A stretch of 64,000 nt of DNA from an uncultured Anaerolineae bacterium (GTDB lineage Bacteria > Chloroflexota > Anaerolineae > Anaerolineales > Villigracilaceae), in contig CAIVSQ010000575.1 in the NCBI GenBank assembly GCA_903908605.1, positions 1 to 64,000 of the forward strand, read 5' to 3'. The translations under genes were made by a program, and so were the position numbers. Shown here piece after piece: positions 8,221 through 17,657 of the stretch. The notes beneath the pieces are model-generated. The model saw only the letters and a list, made by a program, of their open reading frames with translations, did not search any database and was not told where the DNA came from. Numbering within the stretch: position 1 is the stretch's first letter; each line of letters begins with the position of its first letter.

Positions 8221-10599
8221 TTACTCACTCGAAACAACAGATTCTGTTGGATCGTTCAAGATAACAGGCCGCCCATCAGGGAAGATGATTTCGGTATGTC
8301 CCATCAGGCGTGATACTGTTAATCCCTTATATTTTACCGTAACAGGCCACGGGAAGAGATTTTCTCCCGATAGAATTACCCGATTTGGTGAAAGAATTTC
8401 CACTCCGAGCGCGTTTAGGAATAAACCCAAAGGGGCCAGTCCCTGCACTGTGTTTCTTTCTCCCATCCCATTGCCAGTTTCGGCGTGATAAGACTGGTAA
8501 AAAGATTGTGAACGCTTAAGATTCTGAATAACTGCCGACATGATGTGGGCAGTCAGCCTGACAGTTTCACGGCGATAACCATAGGCAAGCAGTCCTTCAC
8601 CGATCAGGTGATTCCAAGGAATATGGACGCTGTTGCTAAGCTGATCAGCATCCGGGCTAATCAGGCTGGGTAGGGCGGGTATGCCAAAGGGATGGTCAAA
8701 TTGGTTTGCATCCAAAATGGTGTGGTAAACCAATGATGAGGCATCGTCTGGGTTGGGAATGCCTGCCCACAGAGGGATCAGAGATGTATGGTCCGCAATC
8801 GTCAGATCGGTCGTCTGGATAATAATGCGGTCCTGGTTGTTAAGACCATCGAAATCAAATTGTCCAAGCGATGTGAATACTTTTTCAGTTGTGGCGAAGG
8901 CGCCGCTTGCGCTGTAAGTAAAGCTGCGCGCTTCAATCGTTTCTTTTTGATCCTGCCCATTGAGTTGACCAGAGATGGTTACATGTGGACGTTTGAGCGC
9001 ATCGTTTTGCCCGAGGATGCGTATGATCAGGCGAACGGGTTGTTTAAAGTCTTTTTGGATCGTAATTTCTGGCGCGTTCTGCAGATCGCACAGTAATTTC
9101 CCTGGCTGACTAATATGGGTATCGCGATCTACATAATGATAATAACTTTTATCAGGATCCCAGCAAGCCTGGATTCCCAGGCGAAGGGTTTCTGCCTGGG
9201 CTTTCAACATTACCAAATCAGAGGAACGTCCCATCAGTTCGGCAATTTTTATGAGGAGGGTTGCTTCACGATATAAAGCAGCCAGAAGAGCCGGGCTTTG
9301 TACTGTTGTGATTTTAATACCATAAGCCCAGGGATGCCAACCATCGAAAAGTGGATTATCTTCAAAACCAGTTTGGATGGGATGTTGCCATTCTGGTAGC
9401 CCATTTCGATCCCTGTCGTTGGTCGGGGAAAACCAGCTCCAGAAAAAAGCCAGCAAGGCCGGGTAAATTGAGGTCAGGAAGCTGGTTTCTTGGCCGTTTT
9501 TTGACAGCCGCCAGGCCATACTGGAAAGCAGTGGTGTTGCCAAAAAGCGTCCACGTTGGCCAGCGAGACCCGGTTTGCAATCGATTGCACCATTATGGGG
9601 GTCTTGAATGGTGATGAAATTTTTCAAAATTCCAGCTGAAAGGTAATCTGCGCCTGGCAGCAATGTGGAAAGGTAATAAGCTTCCAGGACAGGTTGACCG
9701 TTCCAAAAATGTTGGTAATCACTTCCATCCCCGAGGCGCGAATATCCCTGGTCGGGCAGGCGCGATAGGACAAAGCTTGGGTGGGGTAGGTAATTACCAT
9801 AACCCATGCTCAGGCTAAGAGCGGTTTTTTGGGTTAATGCAAACGCGGCATCCCATTCGGTGTCACCGGTATGGATTTCAATGGTTTCGCTGGCATTGAG
9901 AACTTCAATGCGGGCTTTTTCAGCATCAAATTGGTGAGCGGCGGTTTTGCGTGCCAATTCAAAACTTTCCTGGGTGTCTTTAATCGTTGCCAAAGCCCAG
10001 GTGGCCTGGCGTGAAGCCCCGGGTGCCAGGTCCAGCATCAGTGACAGGGAGGAATAAGGGCCGGGCCCCGGTTGCGGCCCACCAGTAAGAAACAATACTG
10101 GTCGCAAATCCTCCACTTTGCCTTCAAGTGTGCTCACGGATTGGCGCTGGTTGGCGCTCATGCTCTCGCCTTCCAGCGGGATTAATTGTGCTACCAGCTC
10201 AAAACGGATGGGGTGTTGTATTGGGGAGCGGTTTGTTACGGTAAACCGGCCAGAAGCCGTTTGCGATGTAGGAATCCAATATTCTGCCAGAACCTCAACA
10301 TCCGGGTAGGGAAAAAAGCTGACTGTTAGAAAGTTGGGGAAAAAATTTCGGATGCGTGGTGGCAGCGCGAATTCGGCCGGATTATTTAGTGGTTTCCCGT
10401 TTTCGGTAAAGCGTGGAAAGATGCGCATCAGGCGTGCGCGTAAACCATAAGTGGTTCTCAATGCAAGTGCAGCCGGGTCTCCGCCACTCAGATCGAGGTC
10501 CCAAATGTGATCATTAGGATAATCGAGTGTCGCCAGGCGTGCATCAGCCGCGATGGTGAGTTGAATAGGGTCGCCAAGACCAAGATTCCAGTTGCGCAT
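8221..10599 (-). CDS. Six-hairpin glycoside hydrolase (MGH1/GH63-like)
   Basis: (alpha/alpha)6 glucosidase-like segments 'RDRNGLPEWQHPIQTGFEDNPLF' and 'WNHLIGEGLLAYGY'. Confidence 0.7.
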   Translation of the reverse strand: MRNWNLGLGDPIQLTIAADARLATLDYPNDHIWDLDLSGGDPAALALRTTYGLRARLMRIFPRFTENGKPLNNPAEFALPPRIRNFFPNFLTVSFFPYPDVEVLAEYWIPTSQTASGRFTVTNRSPIQHPIRFELVAQLIPLEGESMSANQRQSVSTLEGKVEDLRPVLFLTGGPQPGPGPYSSLSLMLDLAPGASRQATWALATIKDTQESFELARKTAAHQFDAEKARIEVLNASETIEIHTGDTEWDAAFALTQKTALSLSMGYGNYLPHPSFVLSRLPDQGYSRLGDGSDYQHFWNGQPVLEAYYLSTLLPGADYLSAGILKNFITIQDPHNGAIDCKPGLAGQRGRFLATPLLSSMAWRLSKNGQETSFLTSIYPALLAFFWSWFSPTNDRDRNGLPEWQHPIQTGFEDNPLFDGWHPWAYGIKITTVQSPALLAALYREATLLIKIAELMGRSSDLVMLKAQAETLRLGIQACWDPDKSYYHYVDRDTHISQPGKLLCDLQNAPEITIQKDFKQPVRLIIRILGQNDALKRPHVTISGQLNGQDQKETIEARSFTYSASGAFATTEKVFTSLGQFDFDGLNNQDRIIIQTTDLTIADHTSLIPLWAGIPNPDDASSLVYHTILDANQFDHPFGIPALPSLISPDADQLSNSVHIPWNHLIGEGLLAYGYRRETVRLTAHIMSAVIQNLKRSQSFYQSYHAETGNGMGERNTVQGLAPLGLFLNALGVEILSPNRVILSGENLFPWPVTVKYKGLTVSRLMGHTEIIFPDGRPVILNDPTESVVSSE

Positions 10600-10665
10600 A
10601 CTCTAACTATTGTACGTGTAAGCGCCTTACAGGTCAAAGGGAAATTGGGTTGCGACTTATTCCAC

Positions 10666-10694
10666 TTGACAACAGAAAATAAACACTGTATATT
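10666..10694 (+). promoter_or_regulatory. Sigma70-type promoter of the tetR-family gene
   Basis: TTGACA (10666-10671), 17-bp spacer, TATATT (10689-10694). Confidence 0.8.
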
Positions 10695-10721
10695 TATTGC
10701 GTAAATATACAGTGTTTATTT
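10677..10721. promoter_or_regulatory. Perfect 20-bp inverted repeat overlapping the promoter; likely TetR autoregulatory operator
   Basis: AAATAAACACTGTATATTTA-TTGCG-TAAATATACAGTGTTTATTT. Confidence 0.85.
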
Positions 10722-10731
10722 AGGAGCGAAA

Positions 10732-11421
10732 ATGGTTAGGCCTAAACGAAATGTGCAAATCATGGATTTACAGAGCGCCATAAAAGAAACAGCCTGGAAA
10801 CAAATCGCTGAATATGGAACCTCATCCCTCTCGCTTAGGGCTATTGCGCGCGATTTGGGTATCACGGCACCGGCGATATACAATTATTTTCCTCGCAGAG
10901 ACGATCTTGTGACCGCGCTCATCATCGATGCATATACTTCGTTTGGAGATTCGCAAATTGAAGCACGCGATGCCCTGCCCCTTGAAGATATTATTGGCAG
11001 GTTTATTGCCATTGGTGTTGCCTACCGTCAATGGGCACTCTTGTATCCTCAGCGTTACCAGTTGATTTTTGGAACGCCTATTCCAGGTTATCAGCCTCCA
11101 TTGGAACAGGTATATCCTTCAGGAGCTCGTTCTATGAGCGCACTTGTCAGTGTGGTGGAAGCGCTACGGGTAAAGGGCAGGTTAAAGGTCGAAAATTTCC
11201 CCCAAATTAAACCGGGTTTTGAAGCGGGTATTGAAGCCTGGAAAAAGTTTGGTGGTGAGGTTGAGGTTTTGAGCATTTCTGTGTCAATTTTAATTTGGAG
11301 CTATGTTCACGGCCTGGTCTCGTTGGAAATCAGTGCTGGCTTGCAATCATTTGGCTTGAATGGCGATGAACTTTACATGTTTGCACTCAGGCAGATGAGC
11401 AAGCAATTTACTACTGATTGA
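10732..11421 (+). CDS. TetR/AcrR family transcriptional regulator
   Basis: N-terminal HTH 'SLRAIARDLGITAPAIYNYFPRRDDLVTALI' plus WHG-type C-terminal domain. Confidence 0.92.
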   Translation: MVRPKRNVQIMDLQSAIKETAWKQIAEYGTSSLSLRAIARDLGITAPAIYNYFPRRDDLVTALIIDAYTSFGDSQIEARDALPLEDIIGRFIAIGVAYRQWALLYPQRYQLIFGTPIPGYQPPLEQVYPSGARSMSALVSVVEALRVKGRLKVENFPQIKPGFEAGIEAWKKFGGEVEVLSISVSILIWSYVHGLVSLEISAGLQSFGLNGDELYMFALRQMSKQFTTD

Positions 11422-11494
11422 GCGAGAGCCAAAGCAACTAGTTATTTGTTACGAATATTTTGTATTTGGAATCAAGATATGAAAGAGGCGCAGT

Positions 11495-12820
11495 ATGAAG
11501 GCAATCTTGTTGGATGCTTCAAATGTTAACGACCTACTTGGGCAACGTACCAGGGAACTGCTCGAAAATGAACTTCATACCCGTGGATGGGAAACCACCC
11601 ATATAGCATTGGATGCCAGAAAAATTGGGAATTGTGCCGGTGACTTTTTTTGCTGGGTGCGTACCCCCGGCATGTGCAATGTAAATGATGACAACCGCGA
11701 AATCGCGGCTGAGATTGTTAATAGCGATTTGATGATCTATTTGACCGAGGTTACTTTTGGAGGTTACTCATCCAGCTTGAAGCGCGTTGTGGATCACCAA
11801 ATCCAGAATATCATGCCTTTTTTTGCCAGCCTTGCAGGAGAAACGCATCACCAAAAAAGGTATTCCGCTTACCCGGATTTCTTAGCGATTGGGTGGACGT
11901 CACAAGTGAATGAACAGGCCGGTAAGGTATTCAGGCAGCTTTGCGCCCGCAATGCCTTGAATTTTTACGCGAAGAATTTTGCCTCTGCAATTATCTCGGG
12001 CGAGCAGCCTGATGCGGAAAAATTATCCCTGCTGCGGGGCGGGTTGGATGATCTTCGTGTTGTTAGCAAATCCCTTGGATTGGTAGAAGCAAGCGTACGT
12101 CCTTCCTCAGGAGATCATGTGCATACGAGCGAGCCGATTAGCAAGGTTGTATTGCTGGTAGGTAGTCCGCGGACCAGGAAAAGCACGTCGTATTCACTGG
12201 GTGGTTATTTAGGCGAGAGAATTTCCCACCTGACATCAATCCAGGTGGAAACTATCCATCTATACACGGTTCTTCGTTCCAAAGAGAAAATGCGGGGATT
12301 GCTGGAGGCTGTGGATGCCGCCGATGTAATTTTGCTAGCATTTCCGCTTTACGTGGATTCTTTGCCAGCACCGGTCATTGAAGCCATGGAGCGAATTGCT
12401 GTGCACCGGCAGGAATCAACGGAAGACAGGCCGGCTTTGTTCGCTGCGATTGCCAACTGTGGTTTCCCCGAGGCTAGACACTGCGAGACCGCCTTGGCGA
12501 TTTGTGAAGTTTTCGCCAGGCAGGCTGGGTTTACCTGGGCAGGTTCCCTGGCTTTAGGTGCCGGCGAAGGGTTGGTCCATGGAGCTCAACTTGCTGGGGC
12601 TGGCGGGCCAGCTGTTGTAATCCGGCAGGCCTTGGATTTGGCGGCAGCTGCCCTGGCGGAAGGACGTGGTATTCCTGCATCTGTTGCCGCTACTCTCGCA
12701 AAAACCATCATCCCCGGTTGGGTCTATCGAATCATGGGTAGTGTGGGGTGGAAGCTGCAGGCCAAAAAATTTGGTGTTGGGCATTTGTTGAAACGAAAAA
12801 CATACCAACCTAAGTCTTGA
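11495..12820 (+). CDS. Tandem (two-domain) flavodoxin-fold NAD(P)H-dependent FMN reductase-like protein
   Basis: N-terminal domain 'YLTEVTFGGYSSSLKRVVDH'; second domain 'VVLLVGSPRTRKSTSYSLGGYL...AFPLYVDSLPAPVIEAMERI'. Confidence 0.75.
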   Translation: MKAILLDASNVNDLLGQRTRELLENELHTRGWETTHIALDARKIGNCAGDFFCWVRTPGMCNVNDDNREIAAEIVNSDLMIYLTEVTFGGYSSSLKRVVDHQIQNIMPFFASLAGETHHQKRYSAYPDFLAIGWTSQVNEQAGKVFRQLCARNALNFYAKNFASAIISGEQPDAEKLSLLRGGLDDLRVVSKSLGLVEASVRPSSGDHVHTSEPISKVVLLVGSPRTRKSTSYSLGGYLGERISHLTSIQVETIHLYTVLRSKEKMRGLLEAVDAADVILLAFPLYVDSLPAPVIEAMERIAVHRQESTEDRPALFAAIANCGFPEARHCETALAICEVFARQAGFTWAGSLALGAGEGLVHGAQLAGAGGPAVVIRQALDLAAAALAEGRGIPASVAATLAKTIIPGWVYRIMGSVGWKLQAKKFGVGHLLKRKTYQPKS

Positions 12821-12873
12821 GACGGATTGGGTAGTTACTAAGTTTGTGACGACTGTTAAAAAAAGGAGAGAAA

Positions 12874-13821
12874 ATGAGCAACGAAATGCATGTGATATTT
12901 GGCGCTGGTCCACTTGGCCGGAGCACCGCCCGGGAATTGGTTCGCCTCGGAAAAAACGTCAGAATAATCAACCGGTCCGGAAAATTAAGCGACATGCCTG
13001 CCGGGGTGGAAGCTGTGGCTGGAGATGCGAACGATCTTCAGCGCAATATTGAGGTAACCCGGGGTGCCGCAGTGGTTTATCAGTGTGCTCAACCGTTGTA
13101 TTATGAGTGGGCCGAAAAATTCCCGGCTTTTCAGCAGGCCATCGTGGATGCTGTGGTAAAAAATGGGGCCCGGTTGGTGGTGGCCGATAATCTTTACATG
13201 TATGGCAATACTCATGGGCAGCCGATCAGGGAAGATATGCCATACCAGCCAGATACTAAAAAAGGCCGGGTACGTGCTCAGATGGCACAGATGATCATGG
13301 ACGCGCATGCAGCTGGGGAAATTCAGGCGACGATAGGTCGCGCTTCCAATTTCTTTGGCCCAGAGGACCGTGTCGTTACTGATTTGGCGATTCGTCCGGC
13401 GTTGCTCGGAAAGACCATTAACCTAATTGGACGGATGGATCAACCGCACACTTTTTCATACGTCGTCGATTTTGGTAAATTGCTTGCCACTTTGGGTACG
13501 CACGATGAATCTTTTGGGCAGATATGGTTTACCCCCAGCCCGGCACCTGTGACCCAGGCTGAGTTCGTGAAACTGTTGGAAGCAGAGCTGGGCGCCCCGG
13601 TCAAGTTCATGGCGGCTGGACCATTGATGATGAAGTTGTTGGGAATGTTTGACCCGATGATTCGCGAGACAGTGGAGATGATGTACGAATGGATGCAGCC
13701 TTTTGTAGTGGACACTAGCAAGGCGGAAAAAGCCTTTGGCTGGCAGGCCACGCCTTTACAACAGGCCATCAAGGATACAATTATCTGGCTTCGCGAGGAT
13801 ATTGCCAAGGCGAAAGCGTAA
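12874..13821 (+). CDS. NAD-dependent epimerase/dehydratase (extended SDR)
   Basis: N-terminal Rossmann motif 'VIFGAGPLGRSTARELVRLGKNVRIINRSG', SDR region 'ADNLYMYG'. Confidence 0.85.
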   Translation: MSNEMHVIFGAGPLGRSTARELVRLGKNVRIINRSGKLSDMPAGVEAVAGDANDLQRNIEVTRGAAVVYQCAQPLYYEWAEKFPAFQQAIVDAVVKNGARLVVADNLYMYGNTHGQPIREDMPYQPDTKKGRVRAQMAQMIMDAHAAGEIQATIGRASNFFGPEDRVVTDLAIRPALLGKTINLIGRMDQPHTFSYVVDFGKLLATLGTHDESFGQIWFTPSPAPVTQAEFVKLLEAELGAPVKFMAAGPLMMKLLGMFDPMIRETVEMMYEWMQPFVVDTSKAEKAFGWQATPLQQAIKDTIIWLREDIAKAKA

Positions 13822-14090
13822 CGGGTCATTCCCTTATATTTCAGTGCTTGTGAAACGATTGGGACCGGATTTATAGTATCTTCCACCCTGGAGATGCCGA
13901 ATCTCATTAAGAACTCGAAGATAGGTTGTTGTAGTGAAAGTATTTCTGGAGATTTTGCGAGCTGCTCCGCCCTGGTACAAGTCGCTTTTTATAATCTGTG
14001 TGGTTCACCAGGGACCTCGCACCCTCACACCTGATGGTCTGGCGGCAATTTAACCAAGCCATCAGGTGTGTATAAGACGCTTTATCCGGT

Positions 14091-14864
14091 TTATTGGAGC
14101 TGCTCTAGTAACTTGTCGTATAGTTGCGGGTTGGCTGCCACGATGGATTGTGGCGCGTTGAGATAGTCTTCCGCCCCTTTGATGTTGGTCACTTTTGCCC
14201 CGGCTTCTTCGGCAATCAGGCCGGCTGCGGCCACATCCCATGGTTTCAGATACAGCTCCCAGTAACCATCCAACCTGCCTGCGCCTACATAGCACAGATC
14301 CAGGGCGGCAGATCCCATGCGGCGGACACCCTGGGTCTGTTTGCCAAGCTTGGCGAATAGGTCAAAATTGTTGGGGATGACATGCCAGGCATCGTATGGG
14401 AAACCAGTTACCAGCAGGCTTTTCTGCAATTCGCTGGCGTTCGAGGCCATGAGGGGGCGGCCGTTTAGCCAGGCACCCTTGCCTCTTTCCCCAACAAACA
14501 TTTCATTGCGCATCGGGTCAAAAACAGCCCCCAGGACCACCCGCCCGCGGTATGAGTACGCGATTGAAACACAAAAGAAGGGGACGCCGTGGGCATAATT
14601 CACGGTGCCGTCCAGGGGATCAATGATCCAAAGGTGTTCGGTTTGAGATTCGCTTGCACCGGATTCTTCGGCCAGAAAGCTGTGGCCCTGAAACTGGCGG
14701 TTAATTTCAGCAAGTAGGAATTCCTCAGAGGCGTGGTCTACTTCTGTTACCAGGTCGATCACACCTTTGAAGTTAACCTGGTGGTCTTTTTCATAACTGT
14801 CGGACAAAATTTGACCGGCCTGACGAGCGAGGCGCTCGAGGTCGGCCAGGGTTGGTTGATTCAT
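14091..14864 (-). CDS. suhB: Inositol monophosphatase family protein
   Basis: 'AEESGA', 'WIIDPLDGTVNYAHGVPFFCVSIA', 'WDVAAAGLIAEEAGAKVTN'. Confidence 0.9.
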   Translation of the reverse strand: MNQPTLADLERLARQAGQILSDSYEKDHQVNFKGVIDLVTEVDHASEEFLLAEINRQFQGHSFLAEESGASESQTEHLWIIDPLDGTVNYAHGVPFFCVSIAYSYRGRVVLGAVFDPMRNEMFVGERGKGAWLNGRPLMASNASELQKSLLVTGFPYDAWHVIPNNFDLFAKLGKQTQGVRRMGSAALDLCYVGAGRLDGYWELYLKPWDVAAAGLIAEEAGAKVTNIKGAEDYLNAPQSIVAANPQLYDKLLEQLQ

Positions 14865-14962
14865 TGGATTTGATTACCTGTCATAATTGAATTTACCAAA
14901 CGTATTGCTGTATAAGTCGCCTGGGTGGGATGATTTTACTCCTGTTTCCAGGCGCAGCTTGA

Positions 14963-15862
14963 TTATTCCGTCCAGATGCGGCGGCCAAGGGCCGAGACAG
15001 CCAGCTCAACTGCCAGGGCAGCGGTCTGGTTTTGCACATCGAGGATCGGGTTGACTTCAACCAGGTCCATACCGAGCAGCTTACCGGTTTCGGCGATCAT
15101 TTCGCAGGCCAGGTGAGCTTCACGGTAGGTCAGGCCGCCTGAGACCTGGGTTCCGACCCCGGGGGCATGGCGCGGGTCGAGTGAATCAACGTCAAAGGAG
15201 AGATAAATACCATCTACCCCGGGCAGGATGTGGTTCAGGGCTTTTTCCATAGTTTGGAACATGCCGAAACGGTCGATCTGTTCCATTGCCTGCACGAGCA
15301 CACCGGCTTCGCGCAGGTTTTTCTTTTCACCATCGTCCAGGTCGCGTGCGCCTATTACAGCCACGTGGCGCGGGTCCAACACAGGCAGGGGCTCGTCCCA
15401 CAGGCGCACAAGACGTGGATCACCCAGCCCGCATAAAGCCGCCAGCGGCATGCCATGAATATTGCCTGATGGAGTCGTTTCGGCAGTGTTGAAATCGGCA
15501 TGGGCATCAATCCAGATCACCCCTATTTTTTTGTGCCTTGTCGCACCGCGCACCGAGCCTAATGCAATACTGTGATCTCCGCCGATTACCAGTGGAAAAT
15601 GTCCTTGTTGCATTGATGTCGATACTGCACCAGCGGTACGGCGTGCCATGGGGACGATGCAGTCAATATATTTCAGGTTTGGTTCGTTGATCGAGCACAT
15701 TTCGGCGATGGGTACTTCCAGGTTGCCGCGATCCTGGATGGTGTGCCCGCTGCGAAGCAGTTCGCTGTTCAAATGGGCGTAGCGGATGGCACTGGGACCC
15801 ATATCCACCCCGCGACGGTCGGCACCGAGGTCGATTGGTACCCCGATAATATCGATGTGCAT
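14963..15862 (-). CDS. rocF: Arginase
   Basis: Ureohydrolase metal motifs 'GGDHSIALGSV', 'DAHADFNT', 'SFDVDSLDPRHAPGVGT'; start at 15862 behind GGAGGT. Confidence 0.9.
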   Translation of the reverse strand: MHIDIIGVPIDLGADRRGVDMGPSAIRYAHLNSELLRSGHTIQDRGNLEVPIAEMCSINEPNLKYIDCIVPMARRTAGAVSTSMQQGHFPLVIGGDHSIALGSVRGATRHKKIGVIWIDAHADFNTAETTPSGNIHGMPLAALCGLGDPRLVRLWDEPLPVLDPRHVAVIGARDLDDGEKKNLREAGVLVQAMEQIDRFGMFQTMEKALNHILPGVDGIYLSFDVDSLDPRHAPGVGTQVSGGLTYREAHLACEMIAETGKLLGMDLVEVNPILDVQNQTAALAVELAVSALGRRIWTE

Positions 15863-15888
15863 GGTGTTACCTCCAAATAAATAATTGG

Positions 15889-16527
15889 CTAACGTTCGCC
15901 GTTCCACTCAGCAATCAGGCGTTTGAAAAAATCATCCAGGTACTGGTGTCTTTCCTCTGCAATAGCCCGCCCAGTTCGCGTGAACATGCGTGCCTTAAGT
16001 TTGCTAAGTTTGAATAGATGTTCATGATAGGAGCTATGTGGTTCCTGCTCTTCGTGCTGGCCGGTCTGAAGGAATTGCTCGGAAGGCGGCGAATAGAATG
16101 GGCGCGATACCCGGGCTGAATAAGCGATGACGCGTGCGACACCTACCGCGCCAATCGCATCCAATTTATCAGCATCGAAGATGATTTGGGCTTCGAGCGT
16201 TTGGGGTGGTTCAGAATCATCGCGAAAACGGTGGGCACGGATGCAATGCTGCACAGCGGCGATGCGCTCTGCAGGCCAGCCTTCGGCAGTGAGCACTTCG
16301 CCAGCGAATTCGGCAGAGGCGTGATGGTGGCTGGCGCGTCGGGATGGGTTGGCCAGGTGGCTGCCTTCGGCATCATGCAGCAGGGCGGCGGCGCGTACGA
16401 TCTCGAGATCAGCGCTTTCGGCCAGGGCCAGTCGTTCGGCCATGCGGTAAACACGCAGGATATGGTCGAAGTCGTGGACCGGGTCGGATGATGAATACCA
16501 GGAACGAGCTTGTTCAATGGTTGGCAT
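15889..16527 (-). CDS. HD-domain phosphohydrolase
   Basis: 'HDFDHILRVYRMAERLA...AALLHDAEGSH...HHHASAEFAGEVL...IIFDADKLDAIGAVGVARVI'. Confidence 0.88.
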   Translation of the reverse strand: MPTIEQARSWYSSSDPVHDFDHILRVYRMAERLALAESADLEIVRAAALLHDAEGSHLANPSRRASHHHASAEFAGEVLTAEGWPAERIAAVQHCIRAHRFRDDSEPPQTLEAQIIFDADKLDAIGAVGVARVIAYSARVSRPFYSPPSEQFLQTGQHEEQEPHSSYHEHLFKLSKLKARMFTRTGRAIAEERHQYLDDFFKRLIAEWNGER

Positions 16528-16616
16528 GTGGCGTATTATCGCAGAAATTATGATTCTATGGGAGGTACGTATCCGGGTTACAATTGTTCGGGAATGTTTC
16601 TTATTGGAGGTTGTTG

Positions 16617-17651
16617 ATGCCCGATCGTGAAGTCTTCATTCTATCCGCTGTGCGCACGCCTTTTGGCCCGATGAACGATGGCAGCTCGCTGGATCTCTCT
16701 GAGCAGGTAATTACAGAGTCAGCCAGGCGGGCTGGTGTGGATGTCGGCCGCCTGGAGGATGTGATTTGGGGCGCAGCACTGCATGTAGGTGTACAGGTCT
16801 CTCGTTCAACCGGGTCTGGTCAGCAGGCGGTTCACTTTGCCGCTCAGGCCATCCTGGCGGGCGATGCGGATATTATCTTGGCGGGGGGGAGCGAGCCTGG
16901 CGCGGGTTCCGTCATGAAAAGCCTCGGAAGCGAGTATGACCAGGGAGAAGAGCTTGCTAACCTTGAAAAATTGGCCGAAAAGTGGTCGATTCAGCGCGAT
17001 GAGATGGATGATTACGTCTATGAGAGCCTGTTGCGCTACAGCGAGGCGATTCGGGCCGGTTTTTTTGAGGGACAGATTCTCCCGGTTAATCTGACTGATG
17101 GAAAACGTCTGGCTTTGGACCAGGAGAGCGGGCAGGTTACTACCCGCGAGCAGTTGGCCACGTTGAAACCCTTTACAGGGGATACCGGCAGGATTACGGC
17201 AGGTAATAAAGCGCGGGTGACACCAGGTGCCGCGGCACTGGTGTTGGCTTCGGCCCAAGCGGTGGGCAAGTTGAATTTGTTGCCTCGGGCGCGTATCGAG
17301 AGGCGCGTGCTGACCGCTGGTGAAACGGGTAATGATATGAATGCCCTGGTTTCCGCCAGTCAGTTGGCGTTGAAGAATGCGGGGTTAGATTTGGCGGAGA
17401 TGGACGTCATTGTGGTCGATGAAGATTCCGCGCTGAATGTGTTGGCCTGGCGGCGGGCACTGCAGGTGGACCCCCGAAAAGTGAACCCGAACGGCGGGGC
17501 ACTGGCACATGGACATGCGCAAGGGGCCATGGGAGTGATCCTAATGACCGGTTTGCTTCATGAGTTGGAACGGCGTGCCGGTCGCTTTGGCCTGCAGGTG
17601 ATGAGCGCCGGGCATGAAATGGCTATTGCCACAATTATTGAAAGGGTGTGA
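16617..17651 (+). CDS. Thiolase-family protein lacking catalytic residues (pseudo-thiolase)
   Basis: Thiolase signatures 'AVRTPFG', 'GSGQQAVHFAAQAILAGDADIILAGGSEP', 'NPNGGALAHGHAQGAMG', but nucleophile Cys is Thr65 and the C-terminal Cys is absent; start 16617 behind ttggagg. Confidence 0.85.
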   Translation: MPDREVFILSAVRTPFGPMNDGSSLDLSEQVITESARRAGVDVGRLEDVIWGAALHVGVQVSRSTGSGQQAVHFAAQAILAGDADIILAGGSEPGAGSVMKSLGSEYDQGEELANLEKLAEKWSIQRDEMDDYVYESLLRYSEAIRAGFFEGQILPVNLTDGKRLALDQESGQVTTREQLATLKPFTGDTGRITAGNKARVTPGAAALVLASAQAVGKLNLLPRARIERRVLTAGETGNDMNALVSASQLALKNAGLDLAEMDVIVVDEDSALNVLAWRRALQVDPRKVNPNGGALAHGHAQGAMGVILMTGLLHELERRAGRFGLQVMSAGHEMAIATIIERV

Positions 17652-17657
17652 ACGAAT

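Noticed and set aside
15228-15492. Three overlapping plus-strand ORFs inside the arginase gene
   Set aside because: Antisense shadow ORFs; arginase motifs on the minus strand are complete
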